The notes under the pieces are model-generated. The model worked only from the letters and a program-made list of their open reading frames with translations, made no database searches and was not told where the DNA came from. From Sphingobium chungbukense (GTDB lineage: Bacteria; Pseudomonadota; Alphaproteobacteria; Sphingomonadales; Sphingomonadaceae), in contig NZ_LBIC01000003.1 of assembly GCF_001005725.1 (NCBI RefSeq), positions 434,001 through 498,000 on the forward strand: a stretch of DNA of 64,000 nt, in the 5' to 3' direction. Made by a program: the position numbers and the translations under genes. This document shows positions 26,365 to 35,664 of this stretch, in pieces (position 1 is the first letter of the stretch; each line of letters starts with the position of its first letter).

Positions 26365-26966
26365 GCGGCCTCCTCCGTCGGGAGATAATCCTGCATCGCC
26401 ATCACCACCGGCGTCACCAGCGGCAGCGGCTGGTGCGATGCCGCAACGACGATCCCGCCCTTGGCCAGATGCCCCGCCACCGCGTCGCCCAGCAGGGACA
26501 GCGCCACATCGTCCAGCCCGTTGCCCGGCTCGTCCAGCAGCCAGATCGGTGCGCCCGATGCGATCACCCGTGCCAGCGCCGCCCGCTTGCGCTGTCCGGT
26601 GGAGAGCATCCGCACCGGCACCTGCGCCAGGGAAGCAAGCGCCATCGCCGCCATCGCTGCATCCACCGCCTGCGGTCCCGCGCCGTCCAGCCGCGCCCAG
26701 AAATCCAGCGCGGCGCGAAGAGGCTGTTCCATGTCCAGCGCCAGCCGTTCGTCGGTCAGCGTGACCTTGCCATGCCGTTCCACCGTGCCCACCGACGCGC
26801 GCAACAGACCGGCGCAGATTCGGATAAGGCTCGATTTGCCGATGCCGTTCGGTCCCTTGACCAAGGCACTACCGCCGGCTTCCATCGCCAGATCGATCCC
26901 GCGAAACAGCAGCCGCCCGCCACGCACGCACGCGACACCCGACAGGCGCAACCCTGTCCGGCTCAT
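26361..26966 (-). CDS. ccmA: Heme exporter ATP-binding protein CcmA
   Basis: The 201-residue ABC ATPase has Walker A VKGPNGIGKSSL, signature LSTGQRKRAALARV, Walker B IWLLDEPGNGLD and the switch His in AASHQ. The short length and the LSTGQ-R-K-R signature are typical of CcmA. It powers holo-CcmE release in cytochrome c maturation. It overlaps the metzincin gene upstream by four bases and ccmB downstream by four, forming a tight operon of three genes. Confidence 0.93.
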   Translation of the reverse strand: MSRTGLRLSGVACVRGGRLLFRGIDLAMEAGGSALVKGPNGIGKSSLIRICAGLLRASVGTVERHGKVTLTDERLALDMEQPLRAALDFWARLDGAGPQAVDAAMAAMALASLAQVPVRMLSTGQRKRAALARVIASGAPIWLLDEPGNGLDDVALSLLGDAVAGHLAKGGIVVAASHQPLPLVTPVVMAMQDYLPTEEAA

Positions 26967-27370
26967 AAGGTGACCATGTCCTCCAACACGTGCATATCGA
27001 GATCGGACAGGCCGAAATGATGGCCGATTTCATGGACGACCACATGGGTGATCAGCATGTCCAGCGGCACCCCGGTTTCCACCCATTCGTCGAGCAGCGG
27101 ACGGCGGAACAGATGAATGGACGGCGGCAGATCGCCCGTTTGCGCCGCCTCCCCCACGGGCCGCCCGCTATAAAGGCCGGTCAGGCCGAAGGGATCATCG
27201 ATCTCCATGTCCTTCAGCACCTGGCTGTCGGCGAATTCCTCGACAAACAGCACGACATTGGACAGATGCGCCCGGAAGGGATCAGGCAGGCGCGACAAGG
27301 CGTTCAACGCAAGGGCCTGAATATCCTCGCGACTTGGCGCAAAACGGGGGGGTTGACCGGCATCATCCAT
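26963..27370 (-). CDS. Minimal metzincin-like metallopeptidase (PF06262 type)
   Basis: A protein of about 135 residues carrying the zinc-binding motif H-E-x-x-H in [19 protein letters not shown] (the E of HEIGH is the likely general base; the His and Asp of HFGLSD could add ligands). The preceding part has the [14 protein letters not shown] segment usual in this family. No signal peptide is visible, so it is probably cytosolic or a chaperone-like relic. It overlaps ccmA by four bases and is the first gene of the metzincin-ccmA-ccmB operon. The ATG at 27370 is preferred over one 18 bases upstream, which adds only MLYVCP. Confidence 0.85.
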   Translation of the reverse strand: MDDAGQPPRFAPSREDIQALALNALSRLPDPFRAHLSNVVLFVEEFADSQVLKDMEIDDPFGLTGLYSGRPVGEAAQTGDLPPSIHLFRRPLLDEWVETGVPLDMLITHVVVHEIGHHFGLSDLDMHVLEDMVTL

Positions 27371-27462
27371 GGGACAGACATAAAGCATGTTCCGAATCGT
27401 CTGGAAACAGCCGAAAATCGGGAAAGTGGGTTAATGACCCGCACGAATGGAGAAGACGACAA

Positions 27463-27753
27463 GTGATTGCGAGACTGGATGAGGAAGAACGGGCGCTGGC
27501 GCTGCGGGACCTACCCGAATGGACCCCGGTTCAGGAGCCCGAGGGCATCCGCCGGCTATTCATCTTCAAGGATTTCGTGGGCGCGTTCGGTTTCATGACC
27601 AAGGTGGCGCTGCTGGCGGAAAGGGCGGACCATCATCCTGAATGGTCGAACGTCTACAACCGGGTGGACATCACGCTCACCACCCATGACGCGGGCGGAT
27701 TGTCGCGCCGCGACATCGACCTCGCGACTCAGATCGACGCGATCTATTCTTGA
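27463..27753 (+). CDS. phhB: 4a-hydroxytetrahydrobiopterin dehydratase
   Basis: The 96-residue PCD/DCoH-family enzyme dehydrates 4a-hydroxytetrahydrobiopterin. The core is [37 protein letters not shown] followed by the motif [22 protein letters not shown], whose HHP-W...H residues form the active site. The start is a GTG at 27463, 9 nt after a GGAGAAG. It is divergent from the metzincin operon. No phenylalanine hydroxylase gene is nearby. Confidence 0.9.
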   Translation: MIARLDEEERALALRDLPEWTPVQEPEGIRRLFIFKDFVGAFGFMTKVALLAERADHHPEWSNVYNRVDITLTTHDAGGLSRRDIDLATQIDAIYS

Positions 27754-27798
27754 TCGACCGGGATTTTCAGGCCGGCCTTTGCAAGCCGTTTCCCTGAG

Positions 27799-28392
27799 CT
27801 ATTGGGAGGCATTGCCCTCGATCTGGTTCTCATAGCCGCTGAGCGCGGTCATGACGGCCGGATCCTGGGCATAGCGTTCCCGCAAGCGCGCCAGCCGCGC
27901 ATCCGTTCCGGTGCACAATTCCGCGATATTTTCCTGAAGGAAGGCACGCCGTTCCATGTCATAGGCTTCCTCACCCCGGAAATGGTCGCAACTGTCGCGG
28001 TCGACCATGTAGCGGGTCACCTCATCCGGAAAAGGCCGGGGATCGGCGGCGCCGACGGAAGGGGGCAGATCGGGAACATAGGCAGGAGGCGGTATGTTCA
28101 CGACCGAGGGTTTGATCGGAAGGACCAGGGGTTGATCCGCCATCGCGACCGGCGGGGTTTCCTCCATCTTGGCCGGCACTTGCCGCTTGCCGGTCACGGT
28201 GGGATCGATATCCGGCAGAATATGCGTGGACTGGGAACCGGGCGCGACTGCGCCGGACGGCCCAACCTCCGAAAAGGCCGCGGCATCGACCTGCTCCTGC
28301 GGCCCCGCGCCGGCGTGATCGCCGGAGGCAGGCGAGCAGCCGGCGGCCAGCACCAGCATCATCGTCGGAAACAGCTTCTTCCCCGCGCTCAC
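27799..28392 (-). CDS. Lipoprotein of unknown function
   Basis: A 197-residue protein with a signal peptide ending in the lipobox LAAGC (Cys19). The first half of the mature part is low-complexity and proline-rich (PPPAYVPDLPPSVG), as in a flexible tether. The second half is helical and charged with two cysteines (DSCDHFRGEEAYD and AELCTGTDARLARL), which may form a disulfide. It overlaps the patatin gene by four bases, so they are co-translated. No family is recognised. Confidence 0.7.
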   Translation of the reverse strand: MSAGKKLFPTMMLVLAAGCSPASGDHAGAGPQEQVDAAAFSEVGPSGAVAPGSQSTHILPDIDPTVTGKRQVPAKMEETPPVAMADQPLVLPIKPSVVNIPPPAYVPDLPPSVGAADPRPFPDEVTRYMVDRDSCDHFRGEEAYDMERRAFLQENIAELCTGTDARLARLRERYAQDPAVMTALSGYENQIEGNASQ

Positions 28393-30728
28393 CCGATCTC
28401 CTCCCGCAAACTGGCGATCAGGTCCGCGGCATGGGTCAGCCGCTTCTCTTCCTCGTCGAGGATCGCCAGGAAAGCGGTCCGCCTATAGTGGCCCACCATC
28501 TCCTGCGAAAGACGGTTTGCCGCGGGTAATGCCGAAATCACGATATCCAGTAGCCGTTCCACCCCATGGAGCCGCCCCCATAGATAGTCATTCTCCCGAT
28601 AGGCGCGGCTGAAGAAGGCGCCGAAATTGTTGAATTCTATGCCTTTCAGCGTCGCTTCCGCCCCGCCGGGCCGAATCGCACTGCAATCTTCGGGCGATAT
28701 GCGGTCGACCTTGACCGGGTCATATTCGTCCATGGCGTGGCCCTGGAGCAACGGCAGGGTGGCGATATCGTAGAAGGGAAAGCCAAGATAGGCGAGCAGC
28801 ATGGTCCGCCGTGCCGCCTTGGGCAGGGCGGCCATCGCATCGGCCAGCATCATGTCCGCCGCCTCGTCCCGCTCCCGCAGTTGCATCCGCGCCGCGATCG
28901 CCTCCAGCGCGGCGCCGGCATCATTGGGCACCTCGCGCGCCGCAGCCTTGATGTCCCCATTGTAGAAGTCGATGCCCTGGCACTCGGTATAGTGCGAGAG
29001 CGCGGCATAGATCGCGTCGTGCATCTTCTGGATGAGGGCGTCGTCCGTGGTCGCGTCCACCTCCAGCGTTTCGGCCAGGCGCCGTGCCAGAAAGCGCAAG
29101 CGGCGTATGCGGAAGGGGAGATCATATCGGCGGAAGAAACCGACCGGAGCGGAAGTGGGGCCGACGTCCTCGGTCAACCGGTCCGCCCCGGTCGCACGCA
29201 CATGGCTCCACAGCGCCTGACGATAGCTTTCCCGCATCAGCGGGCTTTCCTCGCCGCTCAGGCGGAAAAGCAGATCTGCCAGATCCTCGACGATGCCGGA
29301 CAGCTTGAGATGCCCATAGGCGGGAAAGGCGAAGCCCGCCGAATTGGCCGCGCGTTGCTGCGCCTTGCTGCGCCAGGCAGACAGGCGAGCGGGCGTGGGA
29401 CGGTCAAGGAACAGCATGCCGCCGACCGCGCCCTCCACCTCCGCCTCGATGCCAGGACGCAGCGCGTTCAATATGCGCACCATGCGTCGGATGCGCCCGC
29501 TGTGGCGATCTATGGCCTCCAGATTGTCGCGGATCGGCTGTTCGCGGGGAATATCGCTGAGGGCACCGAAAATGGTACGGAAGAAACCGGGCAACGGCGC
29601 ATCCTCACCCGTCGGCACGGCCTCTCCCTGGCGGTTGAGCTGGATGGAGCGATGGCCCGGCTTGGGATCGATATAGACGAAGCGCCGGTCGACCTCCCTC
29701 CGTGAGGGCCGGTTCCTGAGAGCGCCGATCGCCTGGGCGAAGGGGGCGTTAGCCAGCACCGATCCGTCGATCAGCACCGCGTCCTCCGCCCTCCCCTGCG
29801 CGGCATGGCGGGGCAAGGCGCGGGCAAGGAAAGCATCGCGCGTCGGCCAGGCGCGGTGGCGGCGTTTGAGCACCCGGTCCAGTTCGCGCACGGTGAAGGG
29901 GGGAAAGGCGCCGGGAAAGCTGGCCGTCGCCCGCGCCGCGAAGACCAGTTCGGCAGGATCGGCGAAGCTCCGGGCCTGCCCATTGCTCTTGGGGCCGCGC
30001 GCGCGAAAGCCGATGGAGAGGCGATGCTCCGTCTCCACCACCTGGGGCGGGCTGTTGAGGGTCAGGCTTTGCGGATGTCCCTCGAAATCCGTGACGGTGA
30101 CGAACAGGTCGAGCGGATGGCCGGCGGGCAGAAGTGCGGGACCGCGTCCGGTCGCCTCCATCGCGTCGAAGGCGTCGAGGATCATCGCGGTGAATATCTC
30201 TCCGCCGAAGGGTGGCTCGAACCAGCGCGAACGGATGAAATGCGACAGCTTGTGGCGCACCTCCTCCCGCGTGTCGGGGGCGACCGTGCGCTCCACCGTG
30301 TCGCCCGGATGCCGCGCCGCCATCCAGACGAGCGGCGTCGCCCAGATCTTGGTGATGCGCCGGGCGGGGCGGGCGTCGGGGTCCAACAGCTTCTCGACAT
30401 CGGCATTGTCCAGCCACATGTCGGTCAGCGGATCGAGCGATTGTCCCGTCTCGATCGCCTGTGCCAGGAAGATGCCGTTGATCCCGCCCGCGCTCGCCCC
30501 CGCGATGATGTCGGGCATGACGCGCAGTCTGACGCCGCCGGTCAATTCCAGTTCCTCCAGCAACCGCCGATAGACCGCCTCGCTGCTGTTCCCCGACGGC
30601 TCGCCATCGTGGAAAGCCCGGCTGGCCCGCGCGAGATGCCAGATTTCCTTGGTGATGCCGTGCATGTAGACGGCCAGGCTGATCCCGCCATAGCAGACCA
30701 GTGCGAGCCTGAGTTCCCGCTCTTTCAT
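28389..30728 (-). CDS. Patatin-like phospholipase with C-terminal DUF3376-type region
   Basis: About 779 residues. The N-terminal patatin domain shows the oxyanion region CYGGISLAVYMHGI and the nucleophile motif G-A-S-A-G (Ser79) in IIAGASAGGINGIF. The dyad Asp is in LIDGSVLANAPFAQAI. The long C-terminal half has the charged helical character of the bacterial patatin-like proteins with a DUF3376-type extension. These are lipid acyl hydrolases; the substrate and whether it is exported are unknown, and there is no signal peptide. The ATG at 30728 starts directly at the conserved KERELRLAL segment. Confidence 0.85.
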   Translation of the reverse strand: MKERELRLALVCYGGISLAVYMHGITKEIWHLARASRAFHDGEPSGNSSEAVYRRLLEELELTGGVRLRVMPDIIAGASAGGINGIFLAQAIETGQSLDPLTDMWLDNADVEKLLDPDARPARRITKIWATPLVWMAARHPGDTVERTVAPDTREEVRHKLSHFIRSRWFEPPFGGEIFTAMILDAFDAMEATGRGPALLPAGHPLDLFVTVTDFEGHPQSLTLNSPPQVVETEHRLSIGFRARGPKSNGQARSFADPAELVFAARATASFPGAFPPFTVRELDRVLKRRHRAWPTRDAFLARALPRHAAQGRAEDAVLIDGSVLANAPFAQAIGALRNRPSRREVDRRFVYIDPKPGHRSIQLNRQGEAVPTGEDAPLPGFFRTIFGALSDIPREQPIRDNLEAIDRHSGRIRRMVRILNALRPGIEAEVEGAVGGMLFLDRPTPARLSAWRSKAQQRAANSAGFAFPAYGHLKLSGIVEDLADLLFRLSGEESPLMRESYRQALWSHVRATGADRLTEDVGPTSAPVGFFRRYDLPFRIRRLRFLARRLAETLEVDATTDDALIQKMHDAIYAALSHYTECQGIDFYNGDIKAAAREVPNDAGAALEAIAARMQLRERDEAADMMLADAMAALPKAARRTMLLAYLGFPFYDIATLPLLQGHAMDEYDPVKVDRISPEDCSAIRPGGAEATLKGIEFNNFGAFFSRAYRENDYLWGRLHGVERLLDIVISALPAANRLSQEMVGHYRRTAFLAILDEEEKRLTHAADLIASLREEIG

Positions 30729-30771
30729 GGGCTTGAGAGTTGCAGAGCAAGATCGACTTGTCGAGAGGAAG

Positions 30772-31470
30772 TCAGGATAGTTTGAACTCCGCCCAGATCG
30801 GCAGATGGTCCGAAGCACGCCGCGCCGCCGCGCTTTCATGCACGCCGCTGTCGACCAGCTTCAACTGCCCGCAATGCATGATCCGGTCGAGCCGGGCCAC
30901 CGGGCGCCGCGCGTGAAAGGACCGCCCACATGGCGCGAAATGGTAATGCCGGGCGAAATCGGCCAGGCAACCGCGTTCCGCGCTCCATTCGTTGAGGTCG
31001 CCCATCAGCACGGTCGGCATGGCATGGCGCAGGCCCGCCGCATGGATGACCGCCGCCGCCTGCTTGCGCCGCCACAGACCCGACAGGTCCAGATGCATGC
31101 CGAATATGCGCAGACTCGCCTTGCCCAGATTCACCTCCGCCATGGTCGCGCCGCGCGGCTCCAGGCACGGAAGGTGCAGCACATCATGCGCGCCGATCTC
31201 CGCCTCCTTGCGCACCAGGATCGCATTGCCGTGCCAGCCCATCGAATCGACATGGACGTTGAGCGGAACGGGCTTGTAGGGGCTGATGCTTTCCAGCAGC
31301 CAGGGCGGCAGCGCCGCGGACCGTATCCCGAACCGCCGATCCGCTTCCTGCAAGGCGATGATGTCGGCATCCAGTTCGTTCAGCACGTCGATCACCCGTT
31401 CGGGTACGCGGCGGCGGTCGGTGCCTATGGCTTTGCGAATATTGTAACTGGCGACGCGAATGGTCTTCAT
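30772..31470 (-). CDS. Endonuclease/exonuclease/phosphatase family protein
   Basis: A 232-residue EEP-fold enzyme, probably metal-dependent. Motifs seen: RVASYNIRKAIGTD, ADIIALQEADRRFG with the catalytic Glu, FGMHLDLSGLWRRKQA, PTVLMGDLNEW with the Asp-x-Asn pair, and the final RASDHLPIWAEF with Asp-His. It could act on phospholipids, inositol phosphates or DNA; this cannot be read from sequence. The ATG at 31470 starts at the first strand of the fold. The divergent gene radA begins 90 bases away. Confidence 0.85.
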   Translation of the reverse strand: MKTIRVASYNIRKAIGTDRRRVPERVIDVLNELDADIIALQEADRRFGIRSAALPPWLLESISPYKPVPLNVHVDSMGWHGNAILVRKEAEIGAHDVLHLPCLEPRGATMAEVNLGKASLRIFGMHLDLSGLWRRKQAAAVIHAAGLRHAMPTVLMGDLNEWSAERGCLADFARHYHFAPCGRSFHARRPVARLDRIMHCGQLKLVDSGVHESAAARRASDHLPIWAEFKLS

Positions 31471-31559
31471 GGCGAAACAATGCGCCACTGCGCGCCCGGT
31501 TTCCATGGGAAGATGCAAAGAGGATTTGTGTTCCACATATGTTCTGATATGCGTGCGCC

Positions 31560-32927
31560 ATGGCAAAGGCAAAGCGCAAATTCGTCTGTCAGCAATGCGG
31601 CACCGTCTCCGGCCGGTGGCAGGGACAATGCGACGACTGCGGCGAATGGAACAGCATCGTCGAGGAAGCGGCGGAGACGGTCTTTTCCGCCCGCCATGAT
31701 CTTCACACCGGCGGCCGCGCGCTGACGCTGGTGGGTCTGGACGACAAGGTCGAACTGCCGCCGCGCACCAGCACGGGCATCGCCGAATTCGACCGGGCGC
31801 TGGGGGGCGGCATCGTGCCGGGGTCCGCCACGCTGATCGGCGGCGATCCCGGCATCGGCAAGTCGACACTGCTGTTGCAGGCGGCGGCCCGCATCGCATC
31901 GGCCGGGCATAGCGTCGCCTATATCAGCGGCGAGGAGGCGTCCGATCAGGTCCGCCTGCGCGCGCAGCGGCTTGGCCTCGGCAATGCGCCCGTTCAGCTT
32001 GCCAGCGCCACCTCCGTCCGCGACATATTGACGACGCTTGGCGAGGGCGCGCCGCCAGCCCTGCTCATCATCGATTCGATCCAGACCATGCACAGCGACC
32101 TGATCGAGGGCGCGCCCGGCACGGTGAGCCAGGTGCGCGCGTCCAGCCAGGAACTGATCCGCTTCGCCAAGCAGCGCGGCACGGCGCTCATCCTGGTGGG
32201 CCATGTCACCAAGGACGGCAGCATCGCGGGGCCGCGCGTGCTGGAGCATATGGTCGACACGGTGCTGAGCTTCGAGGGGGAGCGCAGCCACCAATATCGC
32301 ATCCTGCGCGCGATCAAGAACCGCTTCGGCGGCACGGACGAGATCGGCGTCTTCTCCATGGTGGCCGAGGGACTGGAGGAGGTGGCCAACCCCTCGGCCC
32401 TGTTCCTGACCCATCGCGACGAGACGGTCACGGGCGCGACGGTGTTCCCTGCATTGGAAGGCACCCGCCCCGTGCTGGTCGAAATCCAGGCGCTGGTCGT
32501 GCGCCTTTCCAGTGGCGCGACCCCCCGCCGCGCGGTGGTGGGTTGGGACAGCGGGCGGCTGGCCATGGTCCTTGCCGTGCTGGAGGCGCGCTGCGGTCTC
32601 AGCTTTTCCACCTGTGAAGTCTATCTGAATGTCGCGGGCGGTTATCGCCTGTCGGACCCGGCGGCCGACCTGGCCGTCGCCGCCGCGCTGATGTCCGCGC
32701 TTTCCGAGCGGCCGGTGCCTGCCGATGTCGTCCTGTTCGGGGAAGTCGCCCTGTCCGGTGAGGTTCGTCCAGTGGCGCACGCCCCGCTGCGCCTGCGCGA
32801 GGCGGCCAAGCTGGGTTTCAACCGCGCCTTCGTTCCGGCCGCCGTGGCCGATGGGGTGAAGGGCATTTCCGTCAGCGGATACCGCGCGCTCGCGCAACTT
32901 GTTGACCAGATGCTCGGCCGCGGATAG
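31560..32927 (+). CDS. radA: DNA repair protein RadA
   Basis: A 455-residue RecA-like ATPase that drives branch migration in recombination. The N-terminal zinc finger has CxxC...CxxC (FVCQQCGT and QCDDCGEW). Walker A is GGDPGIGKSTL, the RadA-specific KNRFG motif is in AIKNRFGGTDE, and a C-terminal Lon-protease-like domain includes GGYRLSDPAADLAVAAAL. It sits directly upstream of cvpA (11 bases), probably in one operon. Confidence 0.97.
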   Translation: MAKAKRKFVCQQCGTVSGRWQGQCDDCGEWNSIVEEAAETVFSARHDLHTGGRALTLVGLDDKVELPPRTSTGIAEFDRALGGGIVPGSATLIGGDPGIGKSTLLLQAAARIASAGHSVAYISGEEASDQVRLRAQRLGLGNAPVQLASATSVRDILTTLGEGAPPALLIIDSIQTMHSDLIEGAPGTVSQVRASSQELIRFAKQRGTALILVGHVTKDGSIAGPRVLEHMVDTVLSFEGERSHQYRILRAIKNRFGGTDEIGVFSMVAEGLEEVANPSALFLTHRDETVTGATVFPALEGTRPVLVEIQALVVRLSSGATPRRAVVGWDSGRLAMVLAVLEARCGLSFSTCEVYLNVAGGYRLSDPAADLAVAAALMSALSERPVPADVVLFGEVALSGEVRPVAHAPLRLREAAKLGFNRAFVPAAVADGVKGISVSGYRALAQLVDQMLGRG

Positions 32928-32938
32928 CCAACGGCGCC

Positions 32939-33454
32939 ATGAACGCGATCGATATTCTCGTCCTGTTGCTGATTGGCGGCTGCGCCATTTTCGGCCTGTT
33001 GCGCGGTTTCGTCCAGGAAACGCTGTCGCTGATCGCCTGGGTGCTGGCGATCTTCGCGATCCGCCTGTTCCATGCCTCGGCCACGGACCTGCTGGATGGC
33101 TTCGTCGGCAGCACGAGCGGCGCGGCGGTGCTGGCCTTCGCGCTGGTGTTCGGTGTGACCTTCGGCCTGGGTAAGCTGCTCGCCCACGCCATAGGCCGCC
33201 GCACGCGCCAGTCGGTGCTGGGTCCGGTCGATCGCGTGCTCGGTGCCGGTTTCGGCGCGGTCAAGGGGCTGATCGGCGCGACCCTGGTGTTTCTGGCGTT
33301 CAGCCTGGTCTACGACACATTCTATGGCAGCGGCGCGCGACGGCCGGACTGGTTGTCCGATGCACGCACCTATCCGCTGCTCAATGCCAGCGGCCAGGCG
33401 ATCAGTGAATTCGTGGCAGAGCGACGCGCGCGCAAACCGACGGAAGCGGATTAG
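32939..33454 (+). CDS. cvpA: CvpA family membrane protein
   Basis: A 171-residue inner membrane protein with four hydrophobic segments. The N-terminal motif IDILVLLLIGGCAIFGLLRG and the FVQETLSLIAWVLAI segment match CvpA, a colicin V production-associated family linked to envelope stability. The C-terminal tail is charged and cytoplasmic (AERRARKPTEAD). It follows radA by 11 bases. The Pfam-type assignment is clear, but the specific function is not. Confidence 0.88.
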   Translation: MNAIDILVLLLIGGCAIFGLLRGFVQETLSLIAWVLAIFAIRLFHASATDLLDGFVGSTSGAAVLAFALVFGVTFGLGKLLAHAIGRRTRQSVLGPVDRVLGAGFGAVKGLIGATLVFLAFSLVYDTFYGSGARRPDWLSDARTYPLLNASGQAISEFVAERRARKPTEAD

Positions 33455-33549
33455 CGCCGATCGACCTTCAGCCCTCATGGTTGAAAACAAAGGAATAGAA
33501 TCGTTTACGATCGAAACGGCCTGGCCATTCGAAGCATCGGTTCGGCCCC

Positions 33550-35664
33550 TCAGCCACCCCTGTGATAGTCATATTCGAAGGCGCGGCCCTGCTGCTTGGT
33601 GAGGATCGCCCCGATGATCGCACCGCCGGCGCGGCGCAGGCGATCCGCCGCGACGCGCAGCCCGCCATGATGATTGCGGCCCCATTCGACCACCAGCAAT
33701 GTCACCTGCGCCTTGGCGGCCAGCAGGGAAGCGTCCGACAGGCCGAGGATCGGCGGCGCGTCGATCAATACCGTGTCATAGCGTTCGCGTACCGCCGCGA
33801 GCAGGGAATCCATCGCGGGCGTGATCAGCAGTTCCGCGGGACTGGGTGGGATCGCGCCACAGGGCAGCAGGGACACGCCGGGAACGCCGCTGTCGACAAT
33901 CACCTCATCCATCTTCGCCTGCCCGGTCATCAGTTCGCTGATGCCCCGGTGGGGTGCGATGCCGAACAGGCTGTGCTGCTTGGGCCGCCGCATGTCGGCA
34001 TCGATCACCAGCACCCGCTTGTCGAGCTTCGCCAACGCTTTCGCCAGGGCATGCAGTGTCGAGGACTTACCCTCCCCTTCCTGTGCACTGGTGACGAGGA
34101 TCGAGCGCGGCAGGCCCGCCGCCGATCCCAGAAGCAGCGAGGACGCGATGGGCGCGAAAATCTCCGTCGCCGGTTTCTCGCCCGCCGGGACCGCGCCCAG
34201 CAGCGGCAGGTTCACCCGTTCAGCCAGCGTATCGGCCGACGTCACGGCATCGTCGAAAATATGCCGTCCCGCCACCGCCAAGAGGCCAAGGACCAGTCCG
34301 CCGAGCGACGCCAGCAGCATGGTGACGCCGATATTGGGCGAAGAAGGCCGCGACGGCACCGCCGCCCGATCGAGCGGCTGGATACGGCCCGCCTGGAACC
34401 CGGCCTGAGAGGCCATGTCGCGATAACGCTGGAGCAGACTGTCGTGCAGCAGGCGATAGGTATCGACCTGCCGCTCCAATATGCTCATCTGCACGCCTCG
34501 GCCGCGTTCGGCCTGCGCCTGCCGTTCGACCTTGGCGATTTCGGACCGGATCTGTTTCTCGCCATGGACGGCGACATCAAACTGTTCCTTGAGCGAGGCG
34601 CGGATGGTATTGGCCATCCCCTCCGCCTGATCGTCCAGCGCCGCCAGACGCGCGCGCGCCTCGCGCATTTCGGGATGGGCATCCTTGCGGAACTGGCGTT
34701 CCTGCACGACCTGCGCCCTCGCCTGCGCCCTCTCCGTCATGATCTGCTGCATCGCGCCGTTGTTCAGCACTTCGGGCAGCGTCTCGACGCTGGACAGGCG
34801 GGCGCTTTCCCAACGCTTCTGCGCGGCGATCCGGTCCGCCGTCGCCTGGGCGCGGAAGGCGTTCAGTTGCGCCAGCCGGGTGGCAGTCGTGCCTTCGGGC
34901 GGCGAATCGCCGCCTTCGCCCTCCTGCGTTCCCAGGGGCGCCATGGCTCCGGCATTGGCGGCATAGACGGCCAGATCGCGTTCCGCCCGCTCCAGATCCT
35001 TGCGCGCGCCGTCCAGTTCCCCCAACAGGAAGCGGCGGGCCTGAACCCCGGATTCGAAGCCGCGCTTCAGGTCGGCGCGGATCAGGCTGTCGGCGTAGCT
35101 GTTGGCGACGCGGGCCGACAATATCGGATCGGCGCTGGTGAAGCTGATACGGATGACGCGGGACTTGCCCGGCAGTTCGACGTGCAGATTGTCGCGCAGC
35201 AGGTTCACGACCATTTCGGTTTCAACCTGCCGCTGGCTGAGCGAGCCTGCTCCCCGGTCCGGGCGGCGGACGTCCATGCCGTCGAAGAAGGTGCGGCTGC
35301 CGACCAGCGCCAGTTCCCGCGCCACATCCTCCGCCAGAGCGCGGCTGCGCAGCACTTCGAGTTCGGTCTGCATCAACGCTTCATTGTCGGAGGGCGTCGC
35401 CTGCCGTTGCGCGGCGGCTGCGCCTGCGGCCCCGGCGGGAATATCCTCCACCTCGACGGACGCGGTCGCCCGGTAATCGGGGGTGGAAAGCAGAATGAAG
35501 ACCACGCCCGCCAGCACGCACAGCGCCATGGTGACGAACAGGATGATGCGATGCCGCCGCACCGCCACCCATGCCCCGTTCGCGGCAGCGGCGAAGCGCG
35601 CGGCGCGACCCTCCATCGTGGCGGAGGCGCCGTCGGCATCGATCAGCAGGCCCGGCCCCGCCAT
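33550..35664 (-). CDS. Polysaccharide co-polymerase with tyrosine autokinase (Wzc-type)
   Basis: A 704-residue protein combining a Wzz domain with two membrane helices (near residues 40-60 and 430-450) and a long periplasmic coiled-coil, with a cytoplasmic BY-kinase. The kinase has Walker A VTSAQEGEGKSST, Walker A' VLVIDADMRRPKQ and Walker B VLIDAPPI. The C-terminal tail has only two tyrosines (FEYDYHRGG), fewer than the usual cluster. It controls chain length and export of a surface polysaccharide with the Wza-like partner. Its ATG overlaps the Wza-type stop by one base. It is the last gene of a wecB-wecC-wza-wzc order. Confidence 0.93.
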   Translation of the reverse strand: MAGPGLLIDADGASATMEGRAARFAAAANGAWVAVRRHRIILFVTMALCVLAGVVFILLSTPDYRATASVEVEDIPAGAAGAAAAQRQATPSDNEALMQTELEVLRSRALAEDVARELALVGSRTFFDGMDVRRPDRGAGSLSQRQVETEMVVNLLRDNLHVELPGKSRVIRISFTSADPILSARVANSYADSLIRADLKRGFESGVQARRFLLGELDGARKDLERAERDLAVYAANAGAMAPLGTQEGEGGDSPPEGTTATRLAQLNAFRAQATADRIAAQKRWESARLSSVETLPEVLNNGAMQQIMTERAQARAQVVQERQFRKDAHPEMREARARLAALDDQAEGMANTIRASLKEQFDVAVHGEKQIRSEIAKVERQAQAERGRGVQMSILERQVDTYRLLHDSLLQRYRDMASQAGFQAGRIQPLDRAAVPSRPSSPNIGVTMLLASLGGLVLGLLAVAGRHIFDDAVTSADTLAERVNLPLLGAVPAGEKPATEIFAPIASSLLLGSAAGLPRSILVTSAQEGEGKSSTLHALAKALAKLDKRVLVIDADMRRPKQHSLFGIAPHRGISELMTGQAKMDEVIVDSGVPGVSLLPCGAIPPSPAELLITPAMDSLLAAVRERYDTVLIDAPPILGLSDASLLAAKAQVTLLVVEWGRNHHGGLRVAADRLRRAGGAIIGAILTKQQGRAFEYDYHRGG

